64,000 bases of DNA. It comes from Gammaproteobacteria bacterium. Lineage in GTDB: Bacteria; Pseudomonadota; Gammaproteobacteria; UBA6429; Thiohalophilaceae. Of the stretch, positions 46,055 through 55,437 are shown piece after piece; position 1 is the first letter of the stretch; every line of letters starts with the position of its first letter. The DNA is taken from positions 1 through 64,000 of the forward strand of contig JAHECZ010000011.1 in the NCBI GenBank assembly GCA_024641475.1. The letters are read 5' to 3'. The position numbers and the translations under genes are program-made. The notes under the pieces were generated by a model that was given only the letters and a program-made list of their open reading frames with translations, was not told where the DNA came from and ran no database searches.

Positions 46055-46360
46055 TTATTTCTTGTCGCCAGCGCCGCATTTGCCGGTGCCGCATTTACCG
46101 TCTTTGGCTTTTGGGCTACCGCCGCATTTGCCGTCCTTCATGTCTTCTTTCTTCATGTCTTTGCCGCATTTGCCATCTTTCTTCTTGGCTGCTTTCTTCT
46201 CGGTTTTCTTCGCGTCTTTCTTGTCGCCACCGCATTTGCCATCTTTCATTTCAGCGGCGGGGGCAGCAGCAGGGGCTTCAGCCGCGACAACAACATGGCT
46301 GAGGGCCAGGCTGGCGGCGAACATAGAACCGATGATCATTGACAGAATTTTATTCGACAT
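46055..46360 (-). CDS. Secreted DGKCG-repeat protein, HvfA/bufferin precursor-like
   Basis: This 101-residue protein starts at ATG 46360 with a GGAGAG ribosome binding site. It has a signal peptide (about 1-27), an Ala/Pro stretch, then a Lys/Asp/Gly-rich body. Its only cysteines are five, each in a KCG context: DGKCG at Cys43, Cys65, Cys79 and Cys90, and TGKCG at Cys95. Repeated EGKCG-type pentapeptides are the mark of HvfA-like precursors whose cysteines are converted to heterocycles by MNIO (DUF692) enzymes, giving copper-binding peptides. No MNIO or DUF2063 partner lies in this window. It could instead be an unmodified metal-binding protein. Confidence 0.75.
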   Translation of the reverse strand: MSNKILSMIIGSMFAASLALSHVVVAAEAPAAAPAAEMKDGKCGGDKKDAKKTEKKAAKKKDGKCGKDMKKEDMKDGKCGGSPKAKDGKCGTGKCGAGDKK

Positions 46361-46385
46361 TGATTTTCTCTCCGTGTGATAACAA

Positions 46386-46421
46386 ATACCCCTGTTTTTG
46401 TTCCCGGCATATACATAGGGG
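46386..46421 (-). promoter_or_regulatory. Shared upstream element, copy 1
   Basis: This 36-base segment, 25 bases before the start of the DGKCG gene, matches 46948-46983 before the second small gene at about 25 of 36 positions. Both begin (plus-strand view) ATACCCCT and end in GGGG, with identical spacing. Further upstream both genes also share GACCTAA(C/G)TT (46477 and 47054). This suggests the same regulator or sigma factor. Confidence 0.55.
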
Positions 46422-46634
46422 CTGAAGCTATACATGCCAGGTGGCTAACAATACGATGCCTTAAGTCAGGAATAAAGACCTAACTTTGTGGAAATTGCTT
46501 GCAGGCTAGGCAGTCTTTTTGTGATGAAATCGATTAGAAATAACAAATCTGGGGGCAAATTAACCAATAATTACGTAATGGCAATTCGGTCTAAGGAATA
46601 AAAAAGGGGGTGTATAAAGACTTGCTTGAGGGGT
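46422..46634. other. Spacer between the two small KCG-protein genes
   Basis: No reading frame with coding character or RNA is recognised. The right part is purine/AT-rich with GGGGG and AAAAAA runs (about 46550-46610). The left part belongs to the upstream region of the first small gene. Confidence 0.4.
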
Positions 46635-46668
46635 AAAAACACTGCGGCGGAGATTGATTCCGCCGCAG
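46635..46668 (-). terminator. Terminator after the EGKCG protein gene
   Basis: On the minus strand a perfect 10-base stem CTGCGGCGGA/TCCGCCGCAG with a 7-base loop (46642-46668) is followed by TGTTTTTAC, 18 bases after the stop at 46687. Each of the two small genes therefore has its own terminator. Confidence 0.92.
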
Positions 46669-46686
46669 GTGTTGGTCAGCGCGTTA

Positions 46687-46917
46687 TTACTTGGCGCCGC
46701 CGCACTTACCTTCTTCTTTCTTCTCTGCTTTCTTCTTCTTAGCATGTTTCTTAGCTGCTTTCTTCTTTTCTGCTTTCTTTTCTGCTTTGGCAGGAGCAGC
46801 GGCTGGAGCTTCAGCAGCGGCAGGTGCAGCAGGAGCGGCAGCAGGTGCATCAGCAGCTACAGCGGTACCCATGGCCAGAGCAAAGATAGAAGCGAGTGCG
46901 AGTGCTTGAATTTTCAT
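46687..46917 (-). CDS. Small secreted Ala/Lys-rich protein with C-terminal EGKCG
   Basis: This 76-residue protein starts at ATG 46917 with GGAGAG upstream. It has a signal peptide (about 1-22, ending AVAAD), an Ala/Pro linker, a Lys/Ala/Glu run and the end EEGKCGGAK, with Cys72 as its only cysteine. The layout and upstream sequence match the DGKCG protein next to it, so the two are paralogues or share origin. It may be a reduced HvfA-like precursor with one modifiable Cys, or a histone-like basic peptide in the periplasm. Low complexity limits homology claims. Confidence 0.7.
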   Translation of the reverse strand: MKIQALALASIFALAMGTAVAADAPAAAPAAPAAAEAPAAAPAKAEKKAEKKKAAKKHAKKKKAEKKEEGKCGGAK

Positions 46918-46947
46918 TTGGTTCTCTCCGTTAATTAACTGGATCAC

Positions 46948-46986
46948 ATACCCCTTTATTTTGACCTGGGGTGTATACAGGGGTAT
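46948..46986 (-). promoter_or_regulatory. Shared upstream element, copy 2
   Basis: This is the second copy of the element described at 46386-46421, here 30 bases before the ATG of the EGKCG gene. It is itself an inverted pair: ATACCCC at the left end and GGGGTAT at the right end (46948-46954 and 46980-46986), with GTATAC inside. It may be an operator. Confidence 0.55.
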
Positions 46987-47419
46987 TCAAATTTACACAC
47001 CAGGTTAAATCGTTACATCTCTCAACGTACTGAACCCTTAGAGCAAGGGGTATGACCTAAGTTCACAGGGGTTCAGAAATATTTTTCACGTTCCAGAAAC
47101 ACCATAACTCTGGAAAACAAGTCCGGCCCTCTCGGGTTAAATATGTCAGTTAATCTACGTTAACTTACCGGATTTGCACATTAATTTTTATACTGGGCGG
47201 CGATATTACACACAGTCATGAAATAGCGATAGGGGGAAGAGGGAGATTATTTTTTACGGGTTATGGAACTTTTCCTGGCCGCCGCGAGGCTCATTTTTTG
47301 TCAGTTAGCAGAATGAATAAATTGGTTATATTTTGCTCATGATTATGAGGGATAGTTGGCTGACATTGCTATGAACCACAAATATTGGATAATCCGTGTT
47401 TTACGAATAGTGCAGTTCC
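46987..47419. other. Gene-free region between the small KCG genes and nth
   Basis: No gene or structured RNA is recognised in these 433 bases. The left third continues the upstream region of the EGKCG gene, including GACCTAAGTT at 47054-47063 and several GGGG/CCCC runs. The right third is AT-rich (about 47310-47410) and probably contains the nth promoter. Confidence 0.45.
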
Positions 47420-48067
47420 ATGAATCCATCCAAGCGTAAGGCGATATTCCAGCGGCTCAAACAGCTCAATCCTGCTCCCACGACAGAATTAGCCTATCAG
47501 ACCCCTTTTCAGTTACTGGTGGCAGTGATTCTCTCTGCCCAGGCCACAGACAAAAGTGTCAATAAGGCTACCGGCCCGCTGTATGCCGCGGCGAATACCC
47601 CCGAATCCATACTTTCCCTGAAAGAGTCCGGCTTGAAGAAATACATCAAAAGTATCGGGCTGTTTAATACCAAGGCAAAAAATATCATACGTACCTGTCA
47701 GATTCTGATAGACCAGTATGGCAGCGAAGTTCCGGAAGACCGGGCTGCGCTGGAAGCCCTCCCCGGGGTCGGGCGCAAAACGGCCAATGTCATTTTAAAT
47801 ACCGCCTTTGGTCATCCCACCATTGCCGTAGATACACATATTTTTCGGGTCAGTAACAGGATAGGTATCGCCCCGGGCAAGACCGTGCGTGAGGTGGAAG
47901 ACAAGTTAAATAAAGTCGTGCCGGATGAATTCAAACAGGATGCGCATCATTGGCTGATCTTGCACGGCCGGTATGTGTGTATGGCACGCAAGCCTCACTG
48001 TAACGCCTGCGTGATTCGAGATTTGTGTGAATATTCCGCAAAAGAACCCGTCAGCAACAAAACCTGA
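47420..48067 (+). CDS. nth: Endonuclease III Nth
   Basis: This base-excision repair enzyme removes oxidised pyrimidines and nicks the abasic site. The 215 residues contain the helix-hairpin-helix LPGVGRKTANVI with the catalytic Lys, the catalytic Asp in AVDTHIFRV, and a [4Fe-4S] cluster motif C-x6-C-x2-C-x5-C near the C-terminus (YVCMARKPHCNACVIRDLC). In many gammaproteobacteria nth is the last gene of the rnf operon; here it is on the opposite strand, convergent with rnfE 5 bases away. Confidence 0.97.
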   Translation: MNPSKRKAIFQRLKQLNPAPTTELAYQTPFQLLVAVILSAQATDKSVNKATGPLYAAANTPESILSLKESGLKKYIKSIGLFNTKAKNIIRTCQILIDQYGSEVPEDRAALEALPGVGRKTANVILNTAFGHPTIAVDTHIFRVSNRIGIAPGKTVREVEDKLNKVVPDEFKQDAHHWLILHGRYVCMARKPHCNACVIRDLCEYSAKEPVSNKT

Positions 48068-48072
48068 TTCGC

Positions 48073-48759
48073 TTAGGCAGTCGCTTTTGCAGGTTGAGCG
48101 ACTGTAATTGTACTACGAGCGGCTCGCCATTGATCAATGCGATTCTTCGCCGCAATTAATAGCCCCAGTCCAAGAAATGCGCCCGGGGGTAAAATGGCAA
48201 TAAGAAAGCCGCGATAGTGATCAAATACCGTAACACTCAGATGTTTGCCGGCTTCACCAAACAATAACTGGGCATTTTGCAATAACGTACCGAATCCCAG
48301 CAGTTCACGCAATGTACCGAGTACTAACAGTACTGATCCAAAACCCAAACCCATGAACAGACCATCCAAAGCAGCTTTATATACCGGTTGTTTGGAAGCA
48401 AAGGCTTCCGCGCGTGCGATGACGATGCAGTTGGTGGTAATCAGTGCGATAAACAAACCGATGATTTGATACAGTTCAAAAAAATACGCCTTCATAATTA
48501 ATTCAATGATGGTCACTACAGAAGCAATCACCAACACGTAGACCGGTATGCGAATTTGTGGTGTGACATAATTACGGATCAGCGAAATGGTAGCGTTGGT
48601 TGCAATCAAGGTCACTATTGTCGCTAATGCCAGGCCCATGGCATTGACCATGGTATTGGACACGGCTAACAAAGGGCACATGCCTAATACCTGCACCATT
48701 GCGGGATTATTTTTCCATAGTCCGTCATTGATGATTTGCTGGATCTGCGTCATGGTCAT
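48073..48759 (-). CDS. rnfE: Ion-translocating oxidoreductase subunit RnfE
   Basis: RnfE is a six-helix inner-membrane subunit of the Rnf complex, homologous to RnfA and NqrD. The 228 residues show the half-channel motif LGMCPLLAVSNTMVNAMG with its conserved Cys and a second Cys in ALITTNCIVIARAEAFA, which together with RnfA hold a membrane [2Fe-2S] centre. The start follows the rnfG stop directly. It is the last gene of the metG-rnfABCDGE series. Confidence 0.95.
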   Translation of the reverse strand: MTMTQIQQIINDGLWKNNPAMVQVLGMCPLLAVSNTMVNAMGLALATIVTLIATNATISLIRNYVTPQIRIPVYVLVIASVVTIIELIMKAYFFELYQIIGLFIALITTNCIVIARAEAFASKQPVYKAALDGLFMGLGFGSVLLVLGTLRELLGFGTLLQNAQLLFGEAGKHLSVTVFDHYRGFLIAILPPGAFLGLGLLIAAKNRIDQWRAARSTITVAQPAKATA

Positions 48760-49401
48760 TTACCCTTGCGATTTCTCTGATAATGCGGGGGTTGAGAAAA
48801 TAATATCCCGCTGCTGCGAATAATACTCCAGCGTAGTATAGACTGCCTTGACGACAGCACGCGAAGTGATCGTCGCGCTGGTAAGCTGATCGAAATCACC
48901 ATGATCCTTGCGGACTTTCCATTTGGGCACAAGTGGGGCAAGCAGAGATTTGCCGTCAAACTGGAATATCCAGCGTGATTTGTTCTCGTCGATCAGATCA
49001 CCCAATCCTGGTGTTTCATGATGCTGCGTGACCCGTACTCCCGCCAGCGTGCCGTCATAATTAATCGCCACGAGTAATTCGATGTTACCGCTATAGCCGT
49101 TGGGAGCAATGCTGTTGATGATACAAGCCACAGGCTGTTTATCGTGGCGGGCACGGAATATCGTGCGCGGTTTTTTACTGCCCAAGCGGTTATCAGTCAC
49201 CACAATGACATCACTGGCCATGTCATTATCATGTCGTTGCGCGGAAATAAGTCGATGGAGCTTTTCCTGCAGAATAGTATGTTCGCGTTCCGCAATACGA
49301 TCTTTGGTGAGTACGGCGATAAACGCCACACTGCCGGTCGTGATTGCGGCAAACAGACTGAGCATCACCGCACTCAGTGTCATCATTCTCACTAATTTCA
49401 T
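48760..49401 (-). CDS. rnfG: Ion-translocating oxidoreductase subunit RnfG
   Basis: RnfG carries a covalent FMN on its periplasmic domain. The 213-residue protein has one N-terminal membrane helix (about 8-30), the flavin-facing segment THHETPGLGD-like (QHHETPGLGDLID), and the flavinylation motif in LTSATITSRAV, where the second Thr is the expected attachment site. The Gly usual in S/T-GAT is Ser here. It overlaps rnfD by 4 bases (ATGA). Modification would need ApbE, which is not encoded in this window. Confidence 0.94.
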   Translation of the reverse strand: MKLVRMMTLSAVMLSLFAAITTGSVAFIAVLTKDRIAEREHTILQEKLHRLISAQRHDNDMASDVIVVTDNRLGSKKPRTIFRARHDKQPVACIINSIAPNGYSGNIELLVAINYDGTLAGVRVTQHHETPGLGDLIDENKSRWIFQFDGKSLLAPLVPKWKVRKDHGDFDQLTSATITSRAVVKAVYTTLEYYSQQRDIIFSTPALSEKSQG

Positions 49402-50441
49402 GATGACGTACCGGGATGATGACCGAAGACCCGTGGCCGGGTGTAATAATCAATTGTCGGCGCTGCCAGATTCATCAATAAAACCGCAAAGGCAACGCCA
49501 TCGGGATAGCTGCCATAATTTCGGATCAGATAGGTAAAGATGCCAATACCGCAGCCGTAAATTAATTGGCCGCGAGGTGTGGTGCTGGCGGTGACCGGGT
49601 CAGTGGCGATGAAGAATGCACCGAGCATGGTGGCACCACCGAGCAAATGGAACAGCGGACTTGCGTGCAGAGTATTGTTGCTGGCATACGCAATACTGGC
49701 AAATATTGCTATTGTAATCAGCATGCTGACGGGTATGCGCCAGGTGATAACGCGTTTATATAGCAATCCTATACCGCCGAGCAAAAACAGCAAATTAATG
49801 ATGTCCCAACCTTTGCCGAACATGGCATCCGCAAGGTGCGGATGGTTTGTCACAATTTGGCTAACCGTCAGGCCGGTACCTAACTCTGTTTTAACAGTGT
49901 CTAATGGCGTTGCCATTGTTATGGCATCAAAATGTGCAATAACTGGTAGCTGACCGAGTATATTAAATTGCAGGGTACTTACAAAATCCACGGCTGGTCC
50001 AGCAGCATGCGGTGCGAGCCACAGCGTCATGTCTTTGGGAAAGGCGATCAGTAACAGCACGTAGCCAACCATGGCAGGATTAAACGGATTATTTCCCAAG
50101 CCGCCGTATAAATGTTTGGCGATAATGATCGCAAACGCGGTGGCGATAATGGCCAACCACATCGGGAACAGCGATGGCAAACCGATGGCAATCAATAAGG
50201 CGGTAACGATTGCACTACCGTCGGTAAGAAACGGCCACAAGGGTCGGTCGCGCAATTTGAGCATGCCGGCCTCACAGAGTAAGGCTGTGACAATACAGAT
50301 GATGCTGTTGATTACGATGCCGATGCCGAAGAAATAGATGTGCGCAGCAATACCGGGGATGAGCGCGGCAACTACCAATAACATGATGCGGGTGACATTA
50401 TTTGTAAATAGCGTGTGTGGTGAAGAAATAAAGGTGCTCAC
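49398..50441 (-). CDS. rnfD: Ion-translocating oxidoreductase subunit RnfD
   Basis: RnfD is a large membrane subunit with a covalent FMN and is thought to carry part of the ion path. The 347 residues have about nine hydrophobic segments, the NPFNPAMVGYVLLL block, and the flavin site in ATDPVTASTTPRGQLIYG. Start is a GTG at 50441 that overlaps the rnfC stop by 4 bases (GTGA), a coupled start. The gene order rnfABCDGE is the standard one. Confidence 0.95.
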   Translation of the reverse strand: MSTFISSPHTLFTNNVTRIMLLVVAALIPGIAAHIYFFGIGIVINSIICIVTALLCEAGMLKLRDRPLWPFLTDGSAIVTALLIAIGLPSLFPMWLAIIATAFAIIIAKHLYGGLGNNPFNPAMVGYVLLLIAFPKDMTLWLAPHAAGPAVDFVSTLQFNILGQLPVIAHFDAITMATPLDTVKTELGTGLTVSQIVTNHPHLADAMFGKGWDIINLLFLLGGIGLLYKRVITWRIPVSMLITIAIFASIAYASNNTLHASPLFHLLGGATMLGAFFIATDPVTASTTPRGQLIYGCGIGIFTYLIRNYGSYPDGVAFAVLLMNLAAPTIDYYTRPRVFGHHPGTSS

Positions 50442-52105
50442 GATTCATTATCCTTGCCGGGTTGAGATGCAACCGTTGATGGGTTTGCACGCCGCTTGTC
50501 AATCTCATCAATTTGCTGGCGCTGTTGTTCGCTGAGATGCTCGACATTTTGCGGTGATGCCTGCGTGGCTTTCTTTGCCTGAGCGCGTTGCAATGCGGCA
50601 GCGATAGCTGCTTTTTTTGCGTCAGCAGCGCTGTCGGTTTGGGTGACTTTGTCGAGCATTTCTTTTTTCTTGCGCTTACGTTCCTCATCTTCACGTTTCT
50701 TGCGTTCCAGGCGCTGCAAGTGAAACTCATGTCTTTGTCGGGCGATGTCCGACTTGCTCTTCTCCCGTTCTTTCGCCCAGATTTCTGTCTTGGCAAAACG
50801 ATAATATTGCACCAGTGGAATGTGACTCGGACAGACATAACTGCAGCAACCGCACTCTATGCAATCAAACAGATTAAAATCCTGTATCTTGTCAAAATCC
50901 TTTGCGTGTGCATGCCAAAAAAGTTGCTGTGGTAATAATTGTGCCGGACATGCTCGCGCACACTCGCCACAGCGGATACATGGCAATTCAAACTGAGTTT
51001 TGGGTAGTTCCTGAGATGTGAGTGCCAACAGGCAATTGGTGGTCTTGATAACAGGTGTCTGAAGGTCATTGATGGCAAATCCCATCATGGGTCCACCCAT
51101 GATCAATCTTGCCGGTAAAGATGGCGATGCACCGGTGTGCTCTATTAAATATTTCATCGGAGTGCCCAGGCGTACTCGATAATTACAAGCTTTGGGTATT
51201 GCAGGACCAGCTACAGTAACGATGCGTTCGATTAATGGTTGTTGGTGTGAAATAGCCTGTGCGATCGAATACGCAGTCGCCACATTATGACAAATCACCC
51301 CAACGCTGGCGGGGAGCTGATGCGACGGCACTTCAAGACCAGTCAGCGTCTTGATTAATTGTTTTTCCCCGCCAGCGGGATACAACGTTGGCACAGCGAC
51401 GATCTCAATCAGCGTGTGCTCGTCGGTATGTAACGCGGCTTGCAAGGCCTGTAGCGCGGCGGGTTTGTTATCTTCAATGCCAATGATGCAGCGTTGTGCA
51501 TGCAACGCATGTTGCATAATGCGCAGACCATCGAGAATGGCGCGCGGTTGTTCCTGCATCAGCATGGCGTCGCAAGTGATATACGGTTCGCATTCGGCAC
51601 CGTTGAGTATTAACGTGTGAATTTTTAATTGTGGCCCCGGATTGAGTTTAATGAACGCTGGAAATCCCGCGCCACCCAGGCCGACGATCCCGGCATCGCG
51701 GATGCGATTGCGTAATTCAGCCGGATCCATTTGACGATAATCGCTCAGCACTGCAGCCACCGGGGTTGCTTCATCCTTGCCATCGGTTGCAATGACAATA
51801 CAGGTGTCGGTTAAATGCGATGGATGTGGAATGACGCGTGGCTCAATCGCGATGACGGTACCCGAACTGCTGGCATGAATAGGCACGCTAACATAGCCTT
51901 CGGCACGTGCGATGATCTGATTTTTCAGGACGCGATCACCAACGTTTACAATTGGCGTTGCAACATTGCCGATGTGTTGCTGCAACGGCAAGATTAATTC
52001 GGGTGGTACTGGCGCGTCAGTTATTGGCTGTTGCATTGACTCGGCTTTGTGACCTGGCAAATGCAGGCCGCCGTGAATGCGCCAGAGTTTACGCGGAATG
52101 GACAT
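50438..52105 (-). CDS. rnfC: Ion-translocating oxidoreductase subunit RnfC
   Basis: RnfC is the peripheral subunit that takes electrons from NADH (or gives them to it) using FMN and two [4Fe-4S] clusters. The NADH/FMN region includes [16 protein letters not shown]; the clusters are in [12 protein letters not shown] and [12 protein letters not shown]. After about residue 440 a long charged Lys/Arg/Glu/Ala helix forms the C-terminal extension seen in proteobacterial RnfC. I start at ATG 52105 ([13 protein letters not shown]), inside the end of rnfB by 17 bases; an ATG two codons earlier (52111) is possible. Length is 555 residues. Confidence 0.95.
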   Translation of the reverse strand: MSIPRKLWRIHGGLHLPGHKAESMQQPITDAPVPPELILPLQQHIGNVATPIVNVGDRVLKNQIIARAEGYVSVPIHASSSGTVIAIEPRVIPHPSHLTDTCIVIATDGKDEATPVAAVLSDYRQMDPAELRNRIRDAGIVGLGGAGFPAFIKLNPGPQLKIHTLILNGAECEPYITCDAMLMQEQPRAILDGLRIMQHALHAQRCIIGIEDNKPAALQALQAALHTDEHTLIEIVAVPTLYPAGGEKQLIKTLTGLEVPSHQLPASVGVICHNVATAYSIAQAISHQQPLIERIVTVAGPAIPKACNYRVRLGTPMKYLIEHTGASPSLPARLIMGGPMMGFAINDLQTPVIKTTNCLLALTSQELPKTQFELPCIRCGECARACPAQLLPQQLFWHAHAKDFDKIQDFNLFDCIECGCCSYVCPSHIPLVQYYRFAKTEIWAKEREKSKSDIARQRHEFHLQRLERKKREDEERKRKKKEMLDKVTQTDSAADAKKAAIAAALQRAQAKKATQASPQNVEHLSEQQRQQIDEIDKRRANPSTVASQPGKDNES

Positions 52106-52640
52106 GTTCATCTCGCGGCGAGGGCCAGGTCCAGGTTTGTAATGTCGTGCCGACTGGCACGATATGAATGCAATCCACCGGGCAGGGTGGAATGCAGAGA
52201 TTACAGCCGGTACATTCGCTTTTGATCACGGTGTGCATGTGTTTGGCGGCACCGAGGATCGCATCGACGGGACAAGCCTGGATGCACAATGTGCAACCGA
52301 TACACACTTGCTCATCGATTATCACCACGGTTTTTTCACCATGGGTGCCATGTTCGGCATTGAGTGGTTTGGGATCGCGTCCCAACAGATCCGCCAGGGC
52401 GAGGATGACTGTTTCGCCACCGGGCGGACATTGATTGATATCCGCTTCACCTTTGGCAATGGCCTCAGCGTAAGGGCGACAACCGGCAAATGTGCATTGA
52501 CCGCATTGCGTTTGCGGCAGGATCGCATCAATTTGATCCACAACCGGATCGCCTTCCACTTTGAATTTGATGGCACCATAGCCGAGCAATAATCCAAAGA
52601 TGATCGCCAGTATCGCTAAGGCAAGAATCGCTGCGAGCAT
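52089..52640 (-). CDS. rnfB: Ion-translocating oxidoreductase subunit RnfB
   Basis: RnfB is the ferredoxin-like electron entry subunit. After one membrane helix (about 3-25) the 183 residues contain the [4Fe-4S] domain [16 protein letters not shown]...CPPGG and a double-cubane ferredoxin domain with [16 protein letters not shown] and [16 protein letters not shown]. All cluster cysteines are present. Its end overlaps rnfC, and it follows rnfA by 1 base. The short C-terminal tail is typical of the smaller RsxB-like form. Confidence 0.96.
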   Translation of the reverse strand: MLAAILALAILAIIFGLLLGYGAIKFKVEGDPVVDQIDAILPQTQCGQCTFAGCRPYAEAIAKGEADINQCPPGGETVILALADLLGRDPKPLNAEHGTHGEKTVVIIDEQVCIGCTLCIQACPVDAILGAAKHMHTVIKSECTGCNLCIPPCPVDCIHIVPVGTTLQTWTWPSPRDEHVHSA

Positions 52641-52641
52641 G

Positions 52642-53223
52642 TCAGCCCTTGATTAATCCCGCAAACCCCATGAAGGCCATCGACATTAAACCAGTCGTGA
52701 TCAATGCAATCGACGCGCCTTTGAATGGAGTTGGCACATCCGCCACCATGATGCGTTCGCGCATCGCGGCAAATAAGATCAACACTAATGAGAAACCCAA
52801 TGACGCACCGAATCCATACAGAAAGGTCTGGATAAAATTATGTTCCTGCTGAATATTTAGCAAAGCCACACCGAGTACCGCGCAATTGGTAGTGATCAAT
52901 GGCAGATAAATGCCGAGTACTTTGTATAACAATGGACTGGTTTTATGCACGATCATTTCCGTCAGTTGCACGACAACGGCAATCACCAGGATGAACGTTA
53001 AGGTCTGTAAATATTCCAGTTGTAACGGTGCCAACAGATAAGTATTGACTACCCAACTGAGCACGGCGGACAGTGTTAGTACAAAGGTCGTTGCCGAGGC
53101 CATGCCCATTGCGGTTTCAAGTTTGCGCGAAACACCCAGAAACGGACACAGGCCGAGAAACTTCACCAACACGAAGTTGTTGACGAGGATCGTACTGACC
53201 AGAATGAGGGCGTATTCAGTCAT
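52642..53223 (-). CDS. rnfA: Ion-translocating oxidoreductase subunit RnfA
   Basis: RnfA is a 193-residue six-helix membrane protein, the inverted partner of RnfE. It contains [23 protein letters not shown] with the conserved Cys and [18 protein letters not shown] with the second. Together with RnfE it forms the membrane electron and ion gate. It starts 4 bases after the metG stop, so metG and the rnf genes are probably one transcript. Confidence 0.96.
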   Translation of the reverse strand: MTEYALILVSTILVNNFVLVKFLGLCPFLGVSRKLETAMGMASATTFVLTLSAVLSWVVNTYLLAPLQLEYLQTLTFILVIAVVVQLTEMIVHKTSPLLYKVLGIYLPLITTNCAVLGVALLNIQQEHNFIQTFLYGFGASLGFSLVLILFAAMRERIMVADVPTPFKGASIALITTGLMSMAFMGFAGLIKG

Positions 53224-53227
53224 GATC

Positions 53228-55258
53228 TTATTTTACACGCATCCCGGGTTGTGCACCGTCATCGGGTGAAAGAATCCACAAATCTTTACCACCCGGACCA
53301 GCCGCCAATACCATGCCTTCTGACATGCCAAATTTCATTTTGCGTGGCGCCAGGTTGGCAACAACGACGGTATAACGGCCTTCGAGGGTTTTCGGATCAT
53401 AGGCGCTGCGAATCCCGGCAAAAATGTTGCGCGTGTTGCCTTCACCCAAATCCACGGTGAGTTGCAGTAGCTTGTCGGCGCCCTCGACGAAACCAGCTGT
53501 GACGATTTTGGCGATGCGCAAATCAATTTTGCCGAAATCATCAATGCTGATTTCCGGTTTGATGGCTTCGCCGCCGGGTGTTGGTGCTTGAGTAACAGCT
53601 GGAGCCAGATTTTCTTTGGATGCGTCGACCATGGCAGTCACCTTTTCAATTTCAATACGAGTGAGTAAGGGTTCGAAAGTGTTAATACGTTGTACGCCCA
53701 TTGGGATTGCTAAATCCGTCCAACGCAACGGAGCGATATTCAGGAACGCTTCGGATTGTGCGCACAGTCCGGGTAAGACCGGCTTTAATAGACCAATTAA
53801 TATTCGGAACAGATTCAAGCCCATGCTGCATACCAGATGCACATTGTCACGTTGCTCGGTTTGTTTGATCATCGCCCAGGGTTTTTGCGCATCGATATAT
53901 TGATTGGCGCTATCCGCCAGCGCCATGATTTGACGGATGGCTGAGCTAAATTCACGCTGTTCATAGTCTTTGGCTATCAACGGCATCGCCTGTGTGAATT
54001 GTTTGAATAATTCAGAATCTGCTGGAACGTTGATTAATTGATTATCAAATTGCTTATTGATGAAGCCGGCGCAGCGGCTGGCAATATTGACCACCTTGCC
54101 GACCAGATCGGCATTCACCCGTTGGGTGAAATCCTCCAGGTTCAAATCCAAATCATCAATGCCGTCGCTTAGTTTGGCAGCATAGTAATAGCGCAAATAC
54201 TCCGGATTCAGATATTGCAGATAAGTCCGTGCCTGAATAAACGTGCCGCGGCTTTTCGACATCTTGGTGCCGTTGACCGTCAGAAAGCCGTGACAGAACA
54301 CCGCGCTAGGCATGCGAAAACCGGCGCCGTGCAGCATCGCCGGCCAAAACAGCGTATGGAAATAGGCGATGTCTTTGCCGATGAAGTGATATACTTCGTA
54401 TTGGCTGTCGGCTTTCCAGTAATCATCAAAATTCAAATCTGGTTTCTTGCTACACAGATTCTTAAAACTCGCCATGTAACCGATCGGCGCATCCAGCCAA
54501 ACGTAAAAATATTTACCCGGTGCATCGGGAATTTTGAATCCCCAATACGGCGCATCGCGGGAGATCTCCCAATCCTGCAAACCGGAGGTGAACCATTCAT
54601 CGAGTTTATTGGCGATGCCAGATTGCAGCGTACCAGCCTGCGTCCATTGCCGCAGCACGGTTTCGAGTTTGCCTAATTCAAAGAAAAATTGTTTGGTGTC
54701 TTTGGCTATCGGCTTGGTACCGGATAACACCGATACCGGATTTTTCAGATCGCTGGGTGTGTAATTGGCACCGCACACCTCACAGCCATCACCGTATTGG
54801 TCGGCTGCACCACAGCGTGGACATTCACCTTTGATAAAGCGATCTGGCAGAAACATCTGCTTGGATTCATCATAGGGACGCTGAATCGTGCGCGTGGCGA
54901 TGTAGTCTTTGGCGCGCAGCTGTTTATAAATGTATTCCGCCAATTCGCGATTTTCCGGCGAATGCGTCGAATGATAGTTATCGAACTCGATCAGAAAATC
55001 AGCGAAATCGGCGCGGTGTTCCTTATCCGTCTTTGCTATCAACTGCTCCGGCGTAATCCCCAGCTTTTGCGCATTGAGCATGATCGGTGTGCCATGCGCG
55101 TCATCGGCGCAAACGTAAATACAGGTGTGACCTTGCATCTTCTGAAAGCGCACCCAAATATCAGTCTGGATATACTCCACCAGGTGGCCTAAATGAATGG
55201 AGCCATTGGCATAAGGCAATGCACTGGTGACCAGGATATGGCGTGGTGTGGCAGACAT
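53228..55258 (-). CDS. metG: Methionyl-tRNA synthetase MetG
   Basis: MetG charges tRNA-Met. The 676 residues include the class I HIGH-type motif HLGH near residue 23, a zinc-knuckle insert with CPRC and CEVC (about 146-161), the KMSKS motif at [10 protein letters not shown], an anticodon-binding helical region, and a C-terminal EMAP/OB-fold dimerisation domain (about 575-676, with [20 protein letters not shown]). This is the E. coli-type enzyme. It heads the metG-rnf transcript and diverges from mrp; the metG-mrp divergence is a conserved arrangement in many gammaproteobacteria. Confidence 0.97.
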   Translation of the reverse strand: MSATPRHILVTSALPYANGSIHLGHLVEYIQTDIWVRFQKMQGHTCIYVCADDAHGTPIMLNAQKLGITPEQLIAKTDKEHRADFADFLIEFDNYHSTHSPENRELAEYIYKQLRAKDYIATRTIQRPYDESKQMFLPDRFIKGECPRCGAADQYGDGCEVCGANYTPSDLKNPVSVLSGTKPIAKDTKQFFFELGKLETVLRQWTQAGTLQSGIANKLDEWFTSGLQDWEISRDAPYWGFKIPDAPGKYFYVWLDAPIGYMASFKNLCSKKPDLNFDDYWKADSQYEVYHFIGKDIAYFHTLFWPAMLHGAGFRMPSAVFCHGFLTVNGTKMSKSRGTFIQARTYLQYLNPEYLRYYYAAKLSDGIDDLDLNLEDFTQRVNADLVGKVVNIASRCAGFINKQFDNQLINVPADSELFKQFTQAMPLIAKDYEQREFSSAIRQIMALADSANQYIDAQKPWAMIKQTEQRDNVHLVCSMGLNLFRILIGLLKPVLPGLCAQSEAFLNIAPLRWTDLAIPMGVQRINTFEPLLTRIEIEKVTAMVDASKENLAPAVTQAPTPGGEAIKPEISIDDFGKIDLRIAKIVTAGFVEGADKLLQLTVDLGEGNTRNIFAGIRSAYDPKTLEGRYTVVVANLAPRKMKFGMSEGMVLAAGPGGKDLWILSPDDGAQPGMRVK

Positions 55259-55354
55259 CCGAGATTATTTTCCTTTGTTTAAAGGGCGCTTACCCTAGCA
55301 GGTTGGCCCGATTCTCGCCAGCAAGGCTCTGATTTGCTAATGGTTTAGAGTATA

Positions 55355-55368
55355 TTAGGAAATCCTAA
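55355..55368. promoter_or_regulatory. Palindrome in the metG-mrp divergent promoter region
   Basis: TTAGGAAATCCTAA is a perfect 14-base palindrome 70 bases before the mrp start. It could be an operator shared by the two divergent genes. I cannot assign it to a known regulator; the small size means chance is possible. Confidence 0.35.
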
Positions 55369-55437
55369 AAGTTTTGTGTAGAATGTGTCCGATTAAATTA
55401 CTCGGTTATTTAACCCTCGATAGTTCAGGAGAATTAT

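Noticed and set aside
46019-46342. Plus-strand Phe/Leu/Cys-rich reading frames opposite the DGKCG protein gene
   Set aside because: They are mirror images of the Lys/Gly/Ala-rich minus-strand gene; they lack ribosome binding sites, while the minus-strand frame has a signal peptide, start site and terminator.
46654-46938. Plus-strand Leu/Phe/Ser-rich frame opposite the EGKCG protein gene
   Set aside because: Same antisense effect of low-complexity sequence; the minus-strand frame carries the start signals and terminator.
47355-47370. Sigma-54-like promoter GTTGGCTGACATTGCT before nth
   Set aside because: The GG to GC spacing is 8 bases instead of the required 10.
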